A DNA stretch of 52,799 nt from Candidatus Merdivicinus intestinigallinarum. GTDB taxonomy: Bacteria; Bacillota; Clostridia; Oscillospirales; Ruminococcaceae. Location of the stretch: assembly GCA_018713335.1 (NCBI GenBank), contig DVOW01000063.1, positions 1 through 52,799 of the forward strand. Direction: 5' to 3'. The notes under the pieces were generated by a model. That model searched no databases. It saw nothing but the letters and a program-made list of their open reading frames with translations, and was not told where the DNA came from. Shown here in pieces: positions 32,836 through 39,648 of the stretch. Both the position numbers and the translations under genes were made by a program. How positions within the stretch are numbered: position 1 is the stretch's first letter; every line of letters begins with the position of its first letter.

Positions 32836-33378
32836 ATGGAGTGGATTCAAGCGGCGGATAACGCGGTGTTAGGATGGATCCAGCAGCATTTGGCGGGGCC
32901 TGCGGGGGATTGGCTGATGCCGCTGATTACAGCTCTGGGAAACGCCGGGGCGGTGTGGATCGTCGCGGCGGTCGTTCTGCTCTTTATGAAAAAATGGCGG
33001 AAAACCGGTGTGGAAATGCTCATCGCCCTGGCCATTGCCGCCATCATCGGCAGTCTGCTCCTAAAACCGCTGGTTGGGCGGGAACGGCCCTTTAATGCCA
33101 ATGATTTTGCGGGCCTGCTTATTGCTCCGCCAACGGATTTTTCTTTCCCGTCGGGGCACACCTCCTCTTCTGTGGCGGCAGCGGCGGTGCTGCTGCGGCG
33201 GGACAAACGGCTGGGGATACCGGCGCTGGCGCTGGCGATCCTGATTGCCTTTTCCCGGCTTTACCTGTATGTCCATTATCCCAGCGACGTGCTGGCCGGG
33301 GCGGCCCTTGGCGTGGTTTCTGCTTTCATAGCTGGATGGCTGGTGGCCAAGATCCCCATAAAACGGCGTTTGCAGTAA
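32836..33378 (+). CDS. PAP2 superfamily membrane phosphatase (undecaprenyl-diphosphatase-like)
   Basis: The 180-residue protein has about five TM segments and the three PAP2 motifs: KPLVGRERPF (about 77-86), PSGHTSS (about 102-108) and SRLYLYVHYPSDVLAG (about 140-155), giving the catalytic His pair. It probably dephosphorylates undecaprenyl diphosphate or a phospholipid phosphate on the outer membrane face (BcrC/PgpB type). ATG 32836 follows AAAGGAGAGG. It is a single-gene transcript with a terminator. Confidence 0.9.
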   Translation: MEWIQAADNAVLGWIQQHLAGPAGDWLMPLITALGNAGAVWIVAAVVLLFMKKWRKTGVEMLIALAIAAIIGSLLLKPLVGRERPFNANDFAGLLIAPPTDFSFPSGHTSSSVAAAAVLLRRDKRLGIPALALAILIAFSRLYLYVHYPSDVLAGAALGVVSAFIAGWLVAKIPIKRRLQ

Positions 33379-33382
33379 GAGG

Positions 33383-33410
33383 ACCCCCAACCATTTTGGC
33401 TGGGGGTTTT
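33383..33410. terminator. Bidirectional terminator
   Basis: ACCCCCA (33383-33389) pairs with TGGGGGT (33401-33407), extended inward by CC/GG. A T run follows on +, between the convergent PAP2 and lipoprotein genes. Confidence 0.82.
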
Positions 33411-33425
33411 GTGATATAAAATCTA

Positions 33426-34052
33426 TCAGGGCGCAAAAAGGGCCTTCCAATCTGCCGGATCTGTTTTCATCTGACCGACCAGCTCCGGGTCCGGAACCAG
33501 GACATCCGAAAGGGGGAGGGTACAGGAGTCCCCGCCAACCCAATTCAGGGTGATTTCCGCGTCTGTACGGGAGCTGACCCTGGCTTCGGACAAATCTGCG
33601 GAGGAGGTTTCCTTTTCCCGAATGGTCACCGCTACGCCATCCCGCACCTTGACCGGATACGTGATGATTTCCGCATCCTCCGCCGTGTAGGGCCGCAGAT
33701 GACAGGTGCAGACCCAGCAGGTGGTGTCCACAGCGGAATCAAAAATCCCCCAGTTGATCAGCGCCCAGGGGCCGGATTCTCCGCAGTCGGGGCACTCGCC
33801 GCCATAGACATTGGCAAAAACCTGCACCAGCTGGTTGGAGATAGTTCCATTTTCCGGAGAATCAAAGGGGATACCGTAAATGGGGGTGTTTTCCTCTGCA
33901 AACAGGAAAGGGCAGTCCGGCTGGGGCGCGGTTTGCATGTGGTATTCCAGAGAATTGCCGGGTTCCGAAGCTGACTCGGAACTTTCCCCAGAGGGCTGCG
34001 CCGTACAGCCAACAAGCAAAAATGCCGCCAACAAAGGGAGAAACCATTTCAT
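33426..34052 (-). CDS. Putative lipoprotein of unknown function
   Basis: The 208-residue protein has a lipoprotein signal (MKWFLPLLAAFLLVGC, lipobox LVGC with Cys16) followed by a Ser/Glu-rich linker. The exported part has a CPDCGE pair (about 87-92) and a CWVCTC cluster (about 111-116), which could bind metal or form disulfides. I recognise no family. RBS AAAGGAGAGG precedes ATG 34052. The downstream neighbour is an inverted repeat unit, then the first RHH cassette. Confidence 0.75.
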   Translation of the reverse strand: MKWFLPLLAAFLLVGCTAQPSGESSESASEPGNSLEYHMQTAPQPDCPFLFAEENTPIYGIPFDSPENGTISNQLVQVFANVYGGECPDCGESGPWALINWGIFDSAVDTTCWVCTCHLRPYTAEDAEIITYPVKVRDGVAVTIREKETSSADLSEARVSSRTDAEITLNWVGGDSCTLPLSDVLVPDPELVGQMKTDPADWKALFAP

Positions 34053-34084
34053 GAAAACCTCTCCTTTCCATGGATGGGCTGTCG

Positions 34085-34149
34085 ATTGTAGGGGAGCGCA
34101 TTGCGGACCCGGCCATGAACCATGGGCGAACCCAGTTCGCCCCTACAAA
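34085..34149. repeat. TTGTAGGGG repeat pair, inverted
   Basis: A unit reading TTGTAGGGG AGCGCATTGCGGACCCGG starts at 34085, and an opposing unit GGGCGAACCCAGTTCGCCCCTACAA ends at 34149, so the pair is bounded by inverted TTGTAGGGG arms, like a miniature element. It directly abuts the 75-aa gene of cassette A. Confidence 0.75.
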
Positions 34150-34162
34150 TTTATTGTAACAA

Positions 34163-34390
34163 TCACGTGGTTTTGTAAACCAATCCTAACGCTGTGCGAA
34201 ACCCAATGAGAAAGCCTTGGTATTCAGAAACGCTGTTGGCCTGGTTCCACAGGGATTCAATTTCCCGCCAGTCGCTGGGGCGCAGGAGCCCTTTGACGTC
34301 ATCCAGAACCCGGTTAAGGGCAAACTGGGCTTCCGGCATTTCCTGTTCCATTTTCAGCACATAAGACCATAAATTTTCGGTTGTATCCAT
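34163..34390 (-). CDS. Cassette A: 75-aa protein of unknown function
   Basis: The 75-residue acidic, all-helical protein has the conserved core WREIESLWNQ (about 41-50) and EYQGFLIGFRTALGLVY (about 56-72). Four copies occur in the window (here, 41277, 42487, 49276). It loosely resembles the DUF6809-type small proteins of Firmicutes and phages, whose function is unknown. ATG 34390 is preceded by AGGAGG (34399-34404). The frame extends upstream only across the promoter of the opposite-strand RNA. It is probably expressed on the RHH mRNA, 131 bp downstream of the RHH stop. Confidence 0.78.
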   Translation of the reverse strand: MDTTENLWSYVLKMEQEMPEAQFALNRVLDDVKGLLRPSDWREIESLWNQANSVSEYQGFLIGFRTALGLVYKTT

Positions 34391-34446
34391 CGTTGGTTCC
34401 TCCTTTTTTGGTTGACAAGAAGGCCCATCTGATGTATACTAAATTT

Positions 34447-34532
34447 CAGACGGGAGTTCTTGTATAAGGGTTGCTCGTCTGGCATAGAGTTTCGGTTTCA
34501 TTTGCAAGGTGGGCCGAAGCTCTACTTTTTTT
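34447..34532 (+). ncRNA. Cassette A: antisense small RNA
   Basis: The promoter on + has TTGACA (34412-34417), spacer AGAAGGCCCATCTGATG and TATACT (34435-34440). The RNA would begin near 34447 with a hairpin CAGACG (34447-34452)/CGTCTG (34476-34481). It ends with an intrinsic terminator TAGAGTTTCGG (34485-34495)/CCGAAGCTCTA (34514-34524) and seven T (34526-34532). The RNA is antisense to the gap between the RHH and 75-aa genes, and its terminator overlaps the last codons of the RHH gene. Four other copies have the same architecture with compensating stem changes. Confidence 0.75.
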
Positions 34533-34695
34533 CAGCCAAAATCAGTTCTATTCCTTCTCTAACAACCTGTGTCCTCGTTTTTCCCGTTTTGTCACAGAAT
34601 TTTTGTAACCGTTGGTTTGTTTCCGCGTCAATTCGGGCTTTAATTTCGAAGGATTTAGGGTTGTCTGATTTTGGTCGGCCAGTACGTGGACTCAA
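34522..34695 (-). CDS. Cassette A: ribbon-helix-helix (CopG-like) repressor
   Basis: The 57-residue protein starts at TTG 34695 after GGGGGAGG. SPRTGRPKSDNPKSFEIKAR is a basic arm plus beta strand, then AETNQRLQKFCDKTGKTRTQVVREGIELI forms the two helices with the GKTRT turn typical of CopG/Arc proteins, which bind DNA as dimers. Its promoter on the minus strand is TTGACT (34749-34754), 17 bp, TATAAT (34726-34731). Two direct repeats, TTGTGTAACA and TTGTGGTACA, lie 25 bp apart around the -10 and are its likely operator. It is nearly identical to cassette C's protein. Confidence 0.85.
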   Translation of the reverse strand: MSPRTGRPKSDNPKSFEIKARIDAETNQRLQKFCDKTGKTRTQVVREGIELILAEKK

Positions 34696-34781
34696 TTTTC
34701 CTCCCCCTTTCTGTACCACAATAATATTATAATTTTTGTTACACAAAAAGTCAAGAGGTTTTGCAAAATCTCCCGAAAAAA

Positions 34782-34874
34782 TTGTAGGGGACGATGCCCA
34801 CATCGTCCCCAATATTTCGTATTCTGTTCTGTTTTGCAAAATCGATGGGGCGTCGAGGACGCCGCCCCCTACAA
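34782..34874. repeat. Two TTGTAGGGG units in opposite orientation
   Basis: 34782-34810 (core ACGATGCCCACATCGT) and 34845-34874 (core GGGGCGTCGAGGACGCCGCC, reversed arm CCCCTACAA) lie upstream of the cassette A promoter. Confidence 0.75.
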
Positions 34875-34983
34875 CCCTATTCTATTTCCGTTTGATTTAT
34901 CAAAACCATAGAAAATGAAACCCTTCCATAACGCCGCAGCCGTCATGAATTTTATTCATGACAAGCGGACGTTCCAGCGGTTG

Positions 34984-35151
34984 GTGTGGGGCTGTGCGGC
35001 CGCGGCGCGTCGAATTGCCAGCAGCAGTCTCAAAACATTCAATTCGGGGAACCCCTGTCAGAGGTGCGCAGCTTGTCGCGCGCCAGCCGAAGTCTGCCGC
35101 GTGGTACAATGCCGCGTCGAATTAACGGCCCGGTTACCGGGCCCGCGTTAG
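34984..35151. repeat. Degenerate composite repeat
   Basis: TGTGGGGCTGTGCGGCCGCGGCGCG (segment at 34987-35011) resembles parts of the composite copies at 17 and 49.6 kb and the 41886 segment. It ends in CGGCCCGGTTACCGGGCCCG (35130-35149), which touches the nrdG stop. I see no gene between 34875 and 35147. Confidence 0.6.
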
Positions 35152-35687
35152 GCCGTCTGGTATCGTTTCCTGGCGGGAACGATGGATTCCGCCGCCAAAA
35201 CCACCTTGCCCGCCAGACGGGTGCGGTTCAGGTCAATGTACCGCTGGTTGCGGCTGCCCCGGAATTTTAAGGAAATATCCCGTTCCTCCAGGATAAACGG
35301 CCCGTCGATTAGGTAATCACAGAGGGCCAGCAGCTCCGGCGCGCCGGGCAGATCCAAAAGCTGCTCATAGGTGTAGCCGGAATAAACCGTCAAGTCCAGC
35401 TTCCTGGAAAACGCCTTGATTTCTTTGGCCAAGGCGGAGAAGGCTTCCGGCTGGGCAAAAGGCTCCCCGCCGGAAAAGGTGACGCCTTGCAGCAGGGGAT
35501 TTTTCCGGATCTCCTGTACAAGGCTTGCGATCGGGACTGATTTCCCGCCGGAAAAATCGTGGGTCTGGGGGTTGTGGCAGCCGGGGCACCGATGAGGGCA
35601 GCCCTGGCCGAAGACCACGAAACGCAGCCCCTTGCCGTCTACGATAGATTCCCGGATGATCCCGGCGATGCGGATCTTGTCCGTCAT
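35148..35687 (-). CDS. nrdG: Anaerobic ribonucleotide reductase activating protein
   Basis: The 179-residue radical-SAM enzyme has the cluster motif CPHRCPGC (about 30-37) with HNPQTHDF after it, and VTFSGGEPF (about 69-77), the SAM-binding GGE. It generates the glycyl radical on NrdD using a 4Fe-4S cluster and S-adenosylmethionine under anaerobic conditions. RBS GGTGGAGG precedes ATG 35687. It lies 16 bp downstream of nrdD, in the usual order. Its TAA stands at the edge of a palindromic repeat. Confidence 0.95.
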   Translation of the reverse strand: MTDKIRIAGIIRESIVDGKGLRFVVFGQGCPHRCPGCHNPQTHDFSGGKSVPIASLVQEIRKNPLLQGVTFSGGEPFAQPEAFSALAKEIKAFSRKLDLTVYSGYTYEQLLDLPGAPELLALCDYLIDGPFILEERDISLKFRGSRNQRYIDLNRTRLAGKVVLAAESIVPARKRYQTA

Positions 35688-35703
35688 AAGCCTCCACCTT
35701 TCC

Positions 35704-38010
35704 TTAAAGTTGTTCCATCTGCCCCACGCTGTGCTTCACCCGGTCCTCAACCTCCGCCCGTTTGGCATCGTTGAAGCGGTCCAGAGTGCCAACCAGGTAT
35801 CCGGTGATCCGCCGGATGCGCTCAAAGGGAACCTCCGGGGTCTCCTTCCGGTGACATTGGGGGCATTCCTCGCCAATAATGCCGTTAAAGCCGCAGACCG
35901 GGTCCCGGTCGACTGGGTGGTTTACGGAGCCGTATCCGATGCCGGATTCCTTCATGCAGCGGATGACCTGTTCAAAAGCGTCCAGATTCTCGCAGGGGTC
36001 GCCGTCCAGCTCGATGTAAGTGATGTGCCCGCCGTTGGTCAAAGCGTGATAGGGGGCCTCCCGCCGGATCTTGTCAAAGGCGGAAATCTCATAATACACC
36101 GGCACATGGAAGGCGTTGGTGTAATATTCCCGGTCAGTGACGCCGGGGATGACTCCGTATTTCTTCCGGTCGATCTTCACGAACCGCCCCGAAAGCCCTT
36201 CCGCCGGGGTACCGATGAGGGAGAAGTTGAGGCCCGTCCGCTGGGCGGCCTCATCCACCCGGTTCCGCATGAAACCGATGATCTCCAGGCCCAGGTTCTG
36301 GGCCTCCTGGCTCTCCCCGTGGTGCTTGCCGGTAAGGGCTTTGAGGGTTTCCGCCAGGCCGATGAACCCCACGGACAAAGTGCCCTGTTTCAGCACTTCT
36401 CCCACAGGCTCGTCCGGCTTCAGCTTTTCGGAACCCAGCCAAACGCCCTGTCCCATGAGGAAGGGGTAATTCCGGGCCAGCTTTTTGGACTGGAGCTCGA
36501 AGCGTTCCAGCAGCTGTTCCATAACCAGGTCCATCATTTTGTCCAGGGATTCAAAGAACGCGTCCACATTCCCGGCGGCTTTGATGGCCAAACGGGGCAG
36601 GTTGATGGAGGTAAAGCTCAGATTGCCCCGGCCGGTGACGATCTCGTGCTCCGGGTCGTAGGTGTTGCCGATGACCCTTGTGCGGCAGCCCATATAGGCG
36701 CACTCTGTGTCCGGATTGCCGGGCTTGTAGTATTGCAGGTTAAAGGGGGCGTCCAGGAAGCTGAAATTGGGGAACAGCCGTTTGGCCGACACCGCCATGG
36801 CCAGCTGGAACAGGTCGTAGTTAGGGTCGCCGGGATTGTAGTTGACGCCCTCCTTGACTTTGAAGATCTGCACCGGGAAAATGGCGGTTTTGCCCTGTCC
36901 GATACCGGCTTCTGTGGCTTTCAGGAGGCTCGTTATCACCAGCCGCCCCTCCGGGGAAACGTCGGTCCCGTAATTGATGGAGGAGAAGGGCACCTGGGCG
37001 CCGGCCCGGGAGTTGATGAGGTTCATATTGTGGAGGAAAGCTTCCATGGCCTGATAGGTTTCCTTTTCCGTTTCCTCTCCGGCGTGGTTTGCGGCGAACG
37101 CCTGCACGCGCGCAGCCTGCTCCGGGGAAAGCCCCATAGAAAGCAGGGCCTGCCGTTCGCTGTCCTGATAGGCGGGGAGGTTCTGCATGGAAAGGGGCTG
37201 GGAGCCGATGATGCCAATCGCGCCGTCAACGCCTCCCAGAAGCTCCAGCGCCTTCTGCAAATTCTCCTGGTAATGCCGGGCAAAGCTCTTGGCAACGCCT
37301 TCGGCCATATAATAGTCAAAATTGGGGATGCTCTGGCCGCCGTGCTGGTCGTTTTGGTTGCATTCGATGGCGATCTGGGCCAGGGCCGCGTAGCTCCGGA
37401 TGGTTTCCGGCTCCCGCACCTGGCCGTGGGCATTGGAAAAGCCGCCGGCAAAGAGCTTTTTCAGGTCGATCTGGCAGCAGGTGGTGGTAAGGGTCAGAAA
37501 GTCCATGTCGTGGATATGGATATCCCCGTTGATGTGGGCCCTGGCGTGGTCCGGGGAGAGGATGAACAGCTCGTTGAAGCGCTTGGCCCCCTCGGAGCCG
37601 TAACGGAACATGGCGCTCATGGCGGTGTCTCCGTCAATGTTGGCGTTTTCCCGCTTGATGTCATTTTCCGCGGCGGAATGGAAGGTCATGTTTTCGTAAA
37701 GCTGCATGAGGCTCGTGTCCATTTCCCGGACCCGGTTGCGCTCCGCCCGGTAGAGGATGTATTCCTTGGCAGTGCGGGCGTGGCCGTTTTTCACCAGGAT
37801 TTTCTCCACCGCATCCTGTATGGCTTCCACCGTGGGGGTTTCCGAAAGCTGCTGGCTGTCCAAATACTGGGCCACCTGCTGGGCCAGTTCAAAGGCAGTG
37901 GCGTAGTCCCGCCCGCCGCAGCTTTGGGCTGCCTTAAAAATGGCGTTGGCGATTTTTTCGATGTTGAACGGGACTTCCCGGCCGTCGCGTTTCCGAATTT
38001 TGGTGATCAT
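35704..38010 (-). CDS. nrdD: Anaerobic ribonucleoside-triphosphate reductase
   Basis: The 768-residue protein has an N-terminal ATP-cone (TKIRKRDGREVPFNIEKIANAI, positions about 3-24). The central ten-stranded barrel includes HIHDMDFLT and a CQID segment with the thiyl Cys region. The C-terminal zinc site is VCGFNGIIGEECPQCHRKE (about 719-737), and the glycyl-radical end is RRITGYLVGTLDRFNDAKRAE. It reduces NTPs to dNTPs without oxygen. I start at ATG 38010 behind GGGGAAGGGG; 72 further upstream codons are open but look like leader. Cotranscribed with nrdG. Confidence 0.95.
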   Translation of the reverse strand: MITKIRKRDGREVPFNIEKIANAIFKAAQSCGGRDYATAFELAQQVAQYLDSQQLSETPTVEAIQDAVEKILVKNGHARTAKEYILYRAERNRVREMDTSLMQLYENMTFHSAAENDIKRENANIDGDTAMSAMFRYGSEGAKRFNELFILSPDHARAHINGDIHIHDMDFLTLTTTCCQIDLKKLFAGGFSNAHGQVREPETIRSYAALAQIAIECNQNDQHGGQSIPNFDYYMAEGVAKSFARHYQENLQKALELLGGVDGAIGIIGSQPLSMQNLPAYQDSERQALLSMGLSPEQAARVQAFAANHAGEETEKETYQAMEAFLHNMNLINSRAGAQVPFSSINYGTDVSPEGRLVITSLLKATEAGIGQGKTAIFPVQIFKVKEGVNYNPGDPNYDLFQLAMAVSAKRLFPNFSFLDAPFNLQYYKPGNPDTECAYMGCRTRVIGNTYDPEHEIVTGRGNLSFTSINLPRLAIKAAGNVDAFFESLDKMMDLVMEQLLERFELQSKKLARNYPFLMGQGVWLGSEKLKPDEPVGEVLKQGTLSVGFIGLAETLKALTGKHHGESQEAQNLGLEIIGFMRNRVDEAAQRTGLNFSLIGTPAEGLSGRFVKIDRKKYGVIPGVTDREYYTNAFHVPVYYEISAFDKIRREAPYHALTNGGHITYIELDGDPCENLDAFEQVIRCMKESGIGYGSVNHPVDRDPVCGFNGIIGEECPQCHRKETPEVPFERIRRITGYLVGTLDRFNDAKRAEVEDRVKHSVGQMEQL

Positions 38011-38050
38011 GCAGCGTTCCCCTTCCCCAATGGCGTCCAGCACATAAATT

Positions 38051-38148
38051 TTGGCAGATCTTACAAAAAATAAAATCTGCCAATTATTCTGTGCGACAAT
38101 TTGTTGAATATGGTTCTTATTATAACACGTTTTTTGATGGCTTGTCAA
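38051..38148 (-). promoter_or_regulatory. nrdDG promoter and leader hairpin
   Basis: Minus strand: TTGACA (38143-38148), 18-bp spacer, TATAAT (38119-38124). The leader contains a perfect 9-bp inverted repeat, TTGGCAGAT / ATCTGCCAA (38051-38083), 40 nt before the ATG. I do not see the NrdR-box pair usual upstream of nrd operons. Confidence 0.72.
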
Positions 38149-38238
38149 GGAAGGAAAACAGGAGAAATCGAGAGAAAAAGCTGAAAAACACTGCCGGACA
38201 TTGGAAAACCCGGCCTTTTCCGGCATAGGAATTTTTTG

Positions 38239-38724
38239 TCAGAAGGATTCCTTCCGGCGCTGTTTCCGCAGGGCGTTGCGCTTGACGGCGCATTCGTACT
38301 CGTATTGCTCCTCCATGGTTTCCGGGATGATCCGGGGCACCTGGACCGGTTTTTCGTCCTTGTCCAAAGCCACCATAACCAGATATGCCCGGTTGATGAG
38401 CTTGCGTATCCCGTGCAGATCCTCTACAAAGGTCTGGACCCGCACCTCCATGGAGGTATTGCCGGTGTAAGTCACCTGTCCCAGGAGCACCACCAGGTCG
38501 CCTACATGGGCGGGGGCCTTGAACTGCAGGTTGTCAATAGAGGCGGTGGTGATATTGGTTTCGCAGTGGCGGCGGGCCACGATCCCGGCCACAATATCGA
38601 TCCACTCCATCAGCTGGCCGCCGAACAGGCGGTTATAGCTGTTGGCGTCCCGGGGCATCAGCAGGTGGCACTGCTCAGTTTTGGATTCCGCCACAGTTTT
38701 TGCGGGGCGGGAGGCTTCATTCAT
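38239..38724 (-). CDS. Hotdog-fold acyl-CoA thioesterase (YkhA/YciA-like)
   Basis: The 161-residue protein has the acyl-CoA hydrolase core: LLMPRDANSYNRLFGGQLMEWID (positions about 22-44), IDNLQFKAPAHVGDLV (about 63-78) and a C-terminal basic tail. It cleaves medium- or long-chain acyl-CoA. ATG 38724 has AAGGAG upstream and lies 8 bp inside the 3' end of the preceding gene, so translation is coupled. No membrane segment. Confidence 0.88.
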   Translation of the reverse strand: MNEASRPAKTVAESKTEQCHLLMPRDANSYNRLFGGQLMEWIDIVAGIVARRHCETNITTASIDNLQFKAPAHVGDLVVLLGQVTYTGNTSMEVRVQTFVEDLHGIRKLINRAYLVMVALDKDEKPVQVPRIIPETMEEQYEYECAVKRNALRKQRRKESF

Positions 38725-39415
38725 CTTGGGGTACTCCTTCCAGTTCGTGTTCAAAGGGCGCCCGGCGGTTGGGGCACTTTATCAGGGGGCAGTAGCGGCA
38801 GTTTTCATAATGGCTTTCCGGGGAGAAGAAAAATCCGGAGCTGGATTTTGACGGCAGGATCAGGCAGGAATCCGTCAGGCGGGCGCCGATGTCCGGCGTC
38901 ACCCCTCCCAGCAGGGCGAACAAAGGCCGCTGCTCCTTTAAAGGCCATGCCGCCAGGGAACCGGGGCTCATGGCCGAGATGTCCCCGGTGGGGAAGAAGC
39001 GGCGGCGGACTTCCTTTTGGACCTTGGGCCGGATGCAGCCCAAAAGCTGGAGCTTGATGGAGTCTGCCCAAAATTCCTTCAGGGGATCGTCTTTGTACTG
39101 CAAGGACCATTCTTCCGCCTCCGTTCCGCAGGTCACCACAAAGGGGACGATCCGGCTGGTGTTGGCCAGATTTTTGCTGACAAGCGGGGAATGGAACCGG
39201 ACGCCGTCCACGATGACGCCGTTTTCGTCCCGGCTTTCCACCTGGGCCAGGCCGAAAACTGCCTTGGGCTTGGCAATAGCCAGGGCCTCGTCCAGCATCT
39301 GGGAAATCTCCGCCAGATCCTCCGGGTCGGAACCCTCGTCCATCCGTACGGCTTTCAGCAGGCTGGAAAGGGGGATATCCGGGGTATCATCTACAAGAAT
39401 CGTTTTTTCCAACAT
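38717..39415 (-). CDS. Vitamin B12-dependent methionine synthase activation domain protein
   Basis: The 232-residue protein resembles the C-terminal reactivation domain of MetH: SAMSPGSLAAWPLKEQRPLFALLGG (segment about 147-171, SAM-binding), TDSCLILPSKSSSGFFF (about 181-197), then a Cys-rich tail NCRYCPLIKCPNRRAPF (about 206-222). In Clostridia such stand-alone proteins probably reactivate cobalamin enzymes in trans. RBS GGAGGG before ATG 39415. It is coupled to the thioesterase gene downstream, an unexplained pairing. Confidence 0.82.
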   Translation of the reverse strand: MLEKTILVDDTPDIPLSSLLKAVRMDEGSDPEDLAEISQMLDEALAIAKPKAVFGLAQVESRDENGVIVDGVRFHSPLVSKNLANTSRIVPFVVTCGTEAEEWSLQYKDDPLKEFWADSIKLQLLGCIRPKVQKEVRRRFFPTGDISAMSPGSLAAWPLKEQRPLFALLGGVTPDIGARLTDSCLILPSKSSSGFFFSPESHYENCRYCPLIKCPNRRAPFEHELEGVPQDE

Positions 39416-39434
39416 AAAACTCCCTCCATAACCG

Positions 39435-39479
39435 CGGGCATCCCCCTTCGGATGCCCGATATTTTCTGTAGTTATTATA
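39435..39479 (-). promoter_or_regulatory. Extended -10 promoter and leader hairpin of the MetH-activation gene
   Basis: On the minus strand, TG-n-TATAAT (-10 at 39474-39479). Between it and the RBS is a hairpin with 9-bp perfect arms, CGGGCATCC (39435-39443)/GGATGCCCG (39450-39458), loop of six. It is not the size of a cobalamin riboswitch. Confidence 0.65.
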
Positions 39480-39569
39480 ACATACTTTCACGAAAGGGAA
39501 AAGATTTTTTTAAAAATTAAGCGATTTGTAGAAAAGATGGGGAGAATCGCGAAAAATGTCAAGAAAGTG

Positions 39570-39624
39570 TTGCAATTTCATTTGGAATCAGGTAAAATAA
39601 ACCTGGTTATGTAATCGTTTGCAT
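39570..39624 (+). promoter_or_regulatory. Promoter with cre (CcpA) box
   Basis: TTGCAA (39570-39575), 17-bp spacer, TAAAAT (39593-39598). Immediately downstream, 39609-39624 reads ATGTAATCGTTTGCAT. Its complement ATGCAAACGATTACAT fits the cre consensus WTGNNARCGNWWWCAW at every position. CcpA bound here would block transcription when preferred sugars are present. A dedicated LacI-family protein is the alternative. Confidence 0.82.
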
Positions 39625-39648
39625 TATCGGTTCAAGGGGGACTTTGGC

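Noticed and set aside
34163-34695. Integrated rolling-circle plasmid
   Set aside because: The copG/antisense-RNA layout is there, but no Rep protein, double-strand origin or mobilisation gene is found in any of the five copies.
35632-38073. An open frame of over 800 codons on + opposite nrdD
   Set aside because: It is the complementary shadow of a conserved GC-rich gene; it has no RBS, no recognisable domain and an unnatural composition. The same applies to long antisense frames opposite the ATPase B subunit (26257-27603), the rhamnosidase (12811-14397) and the M56 gene (9424-10722).
39435-39458. Cobalamin riboswitch before the MetH-activation gene
   Set aside because: The leader has only a single short hairpin and no room for the conserved B12-box architecture.
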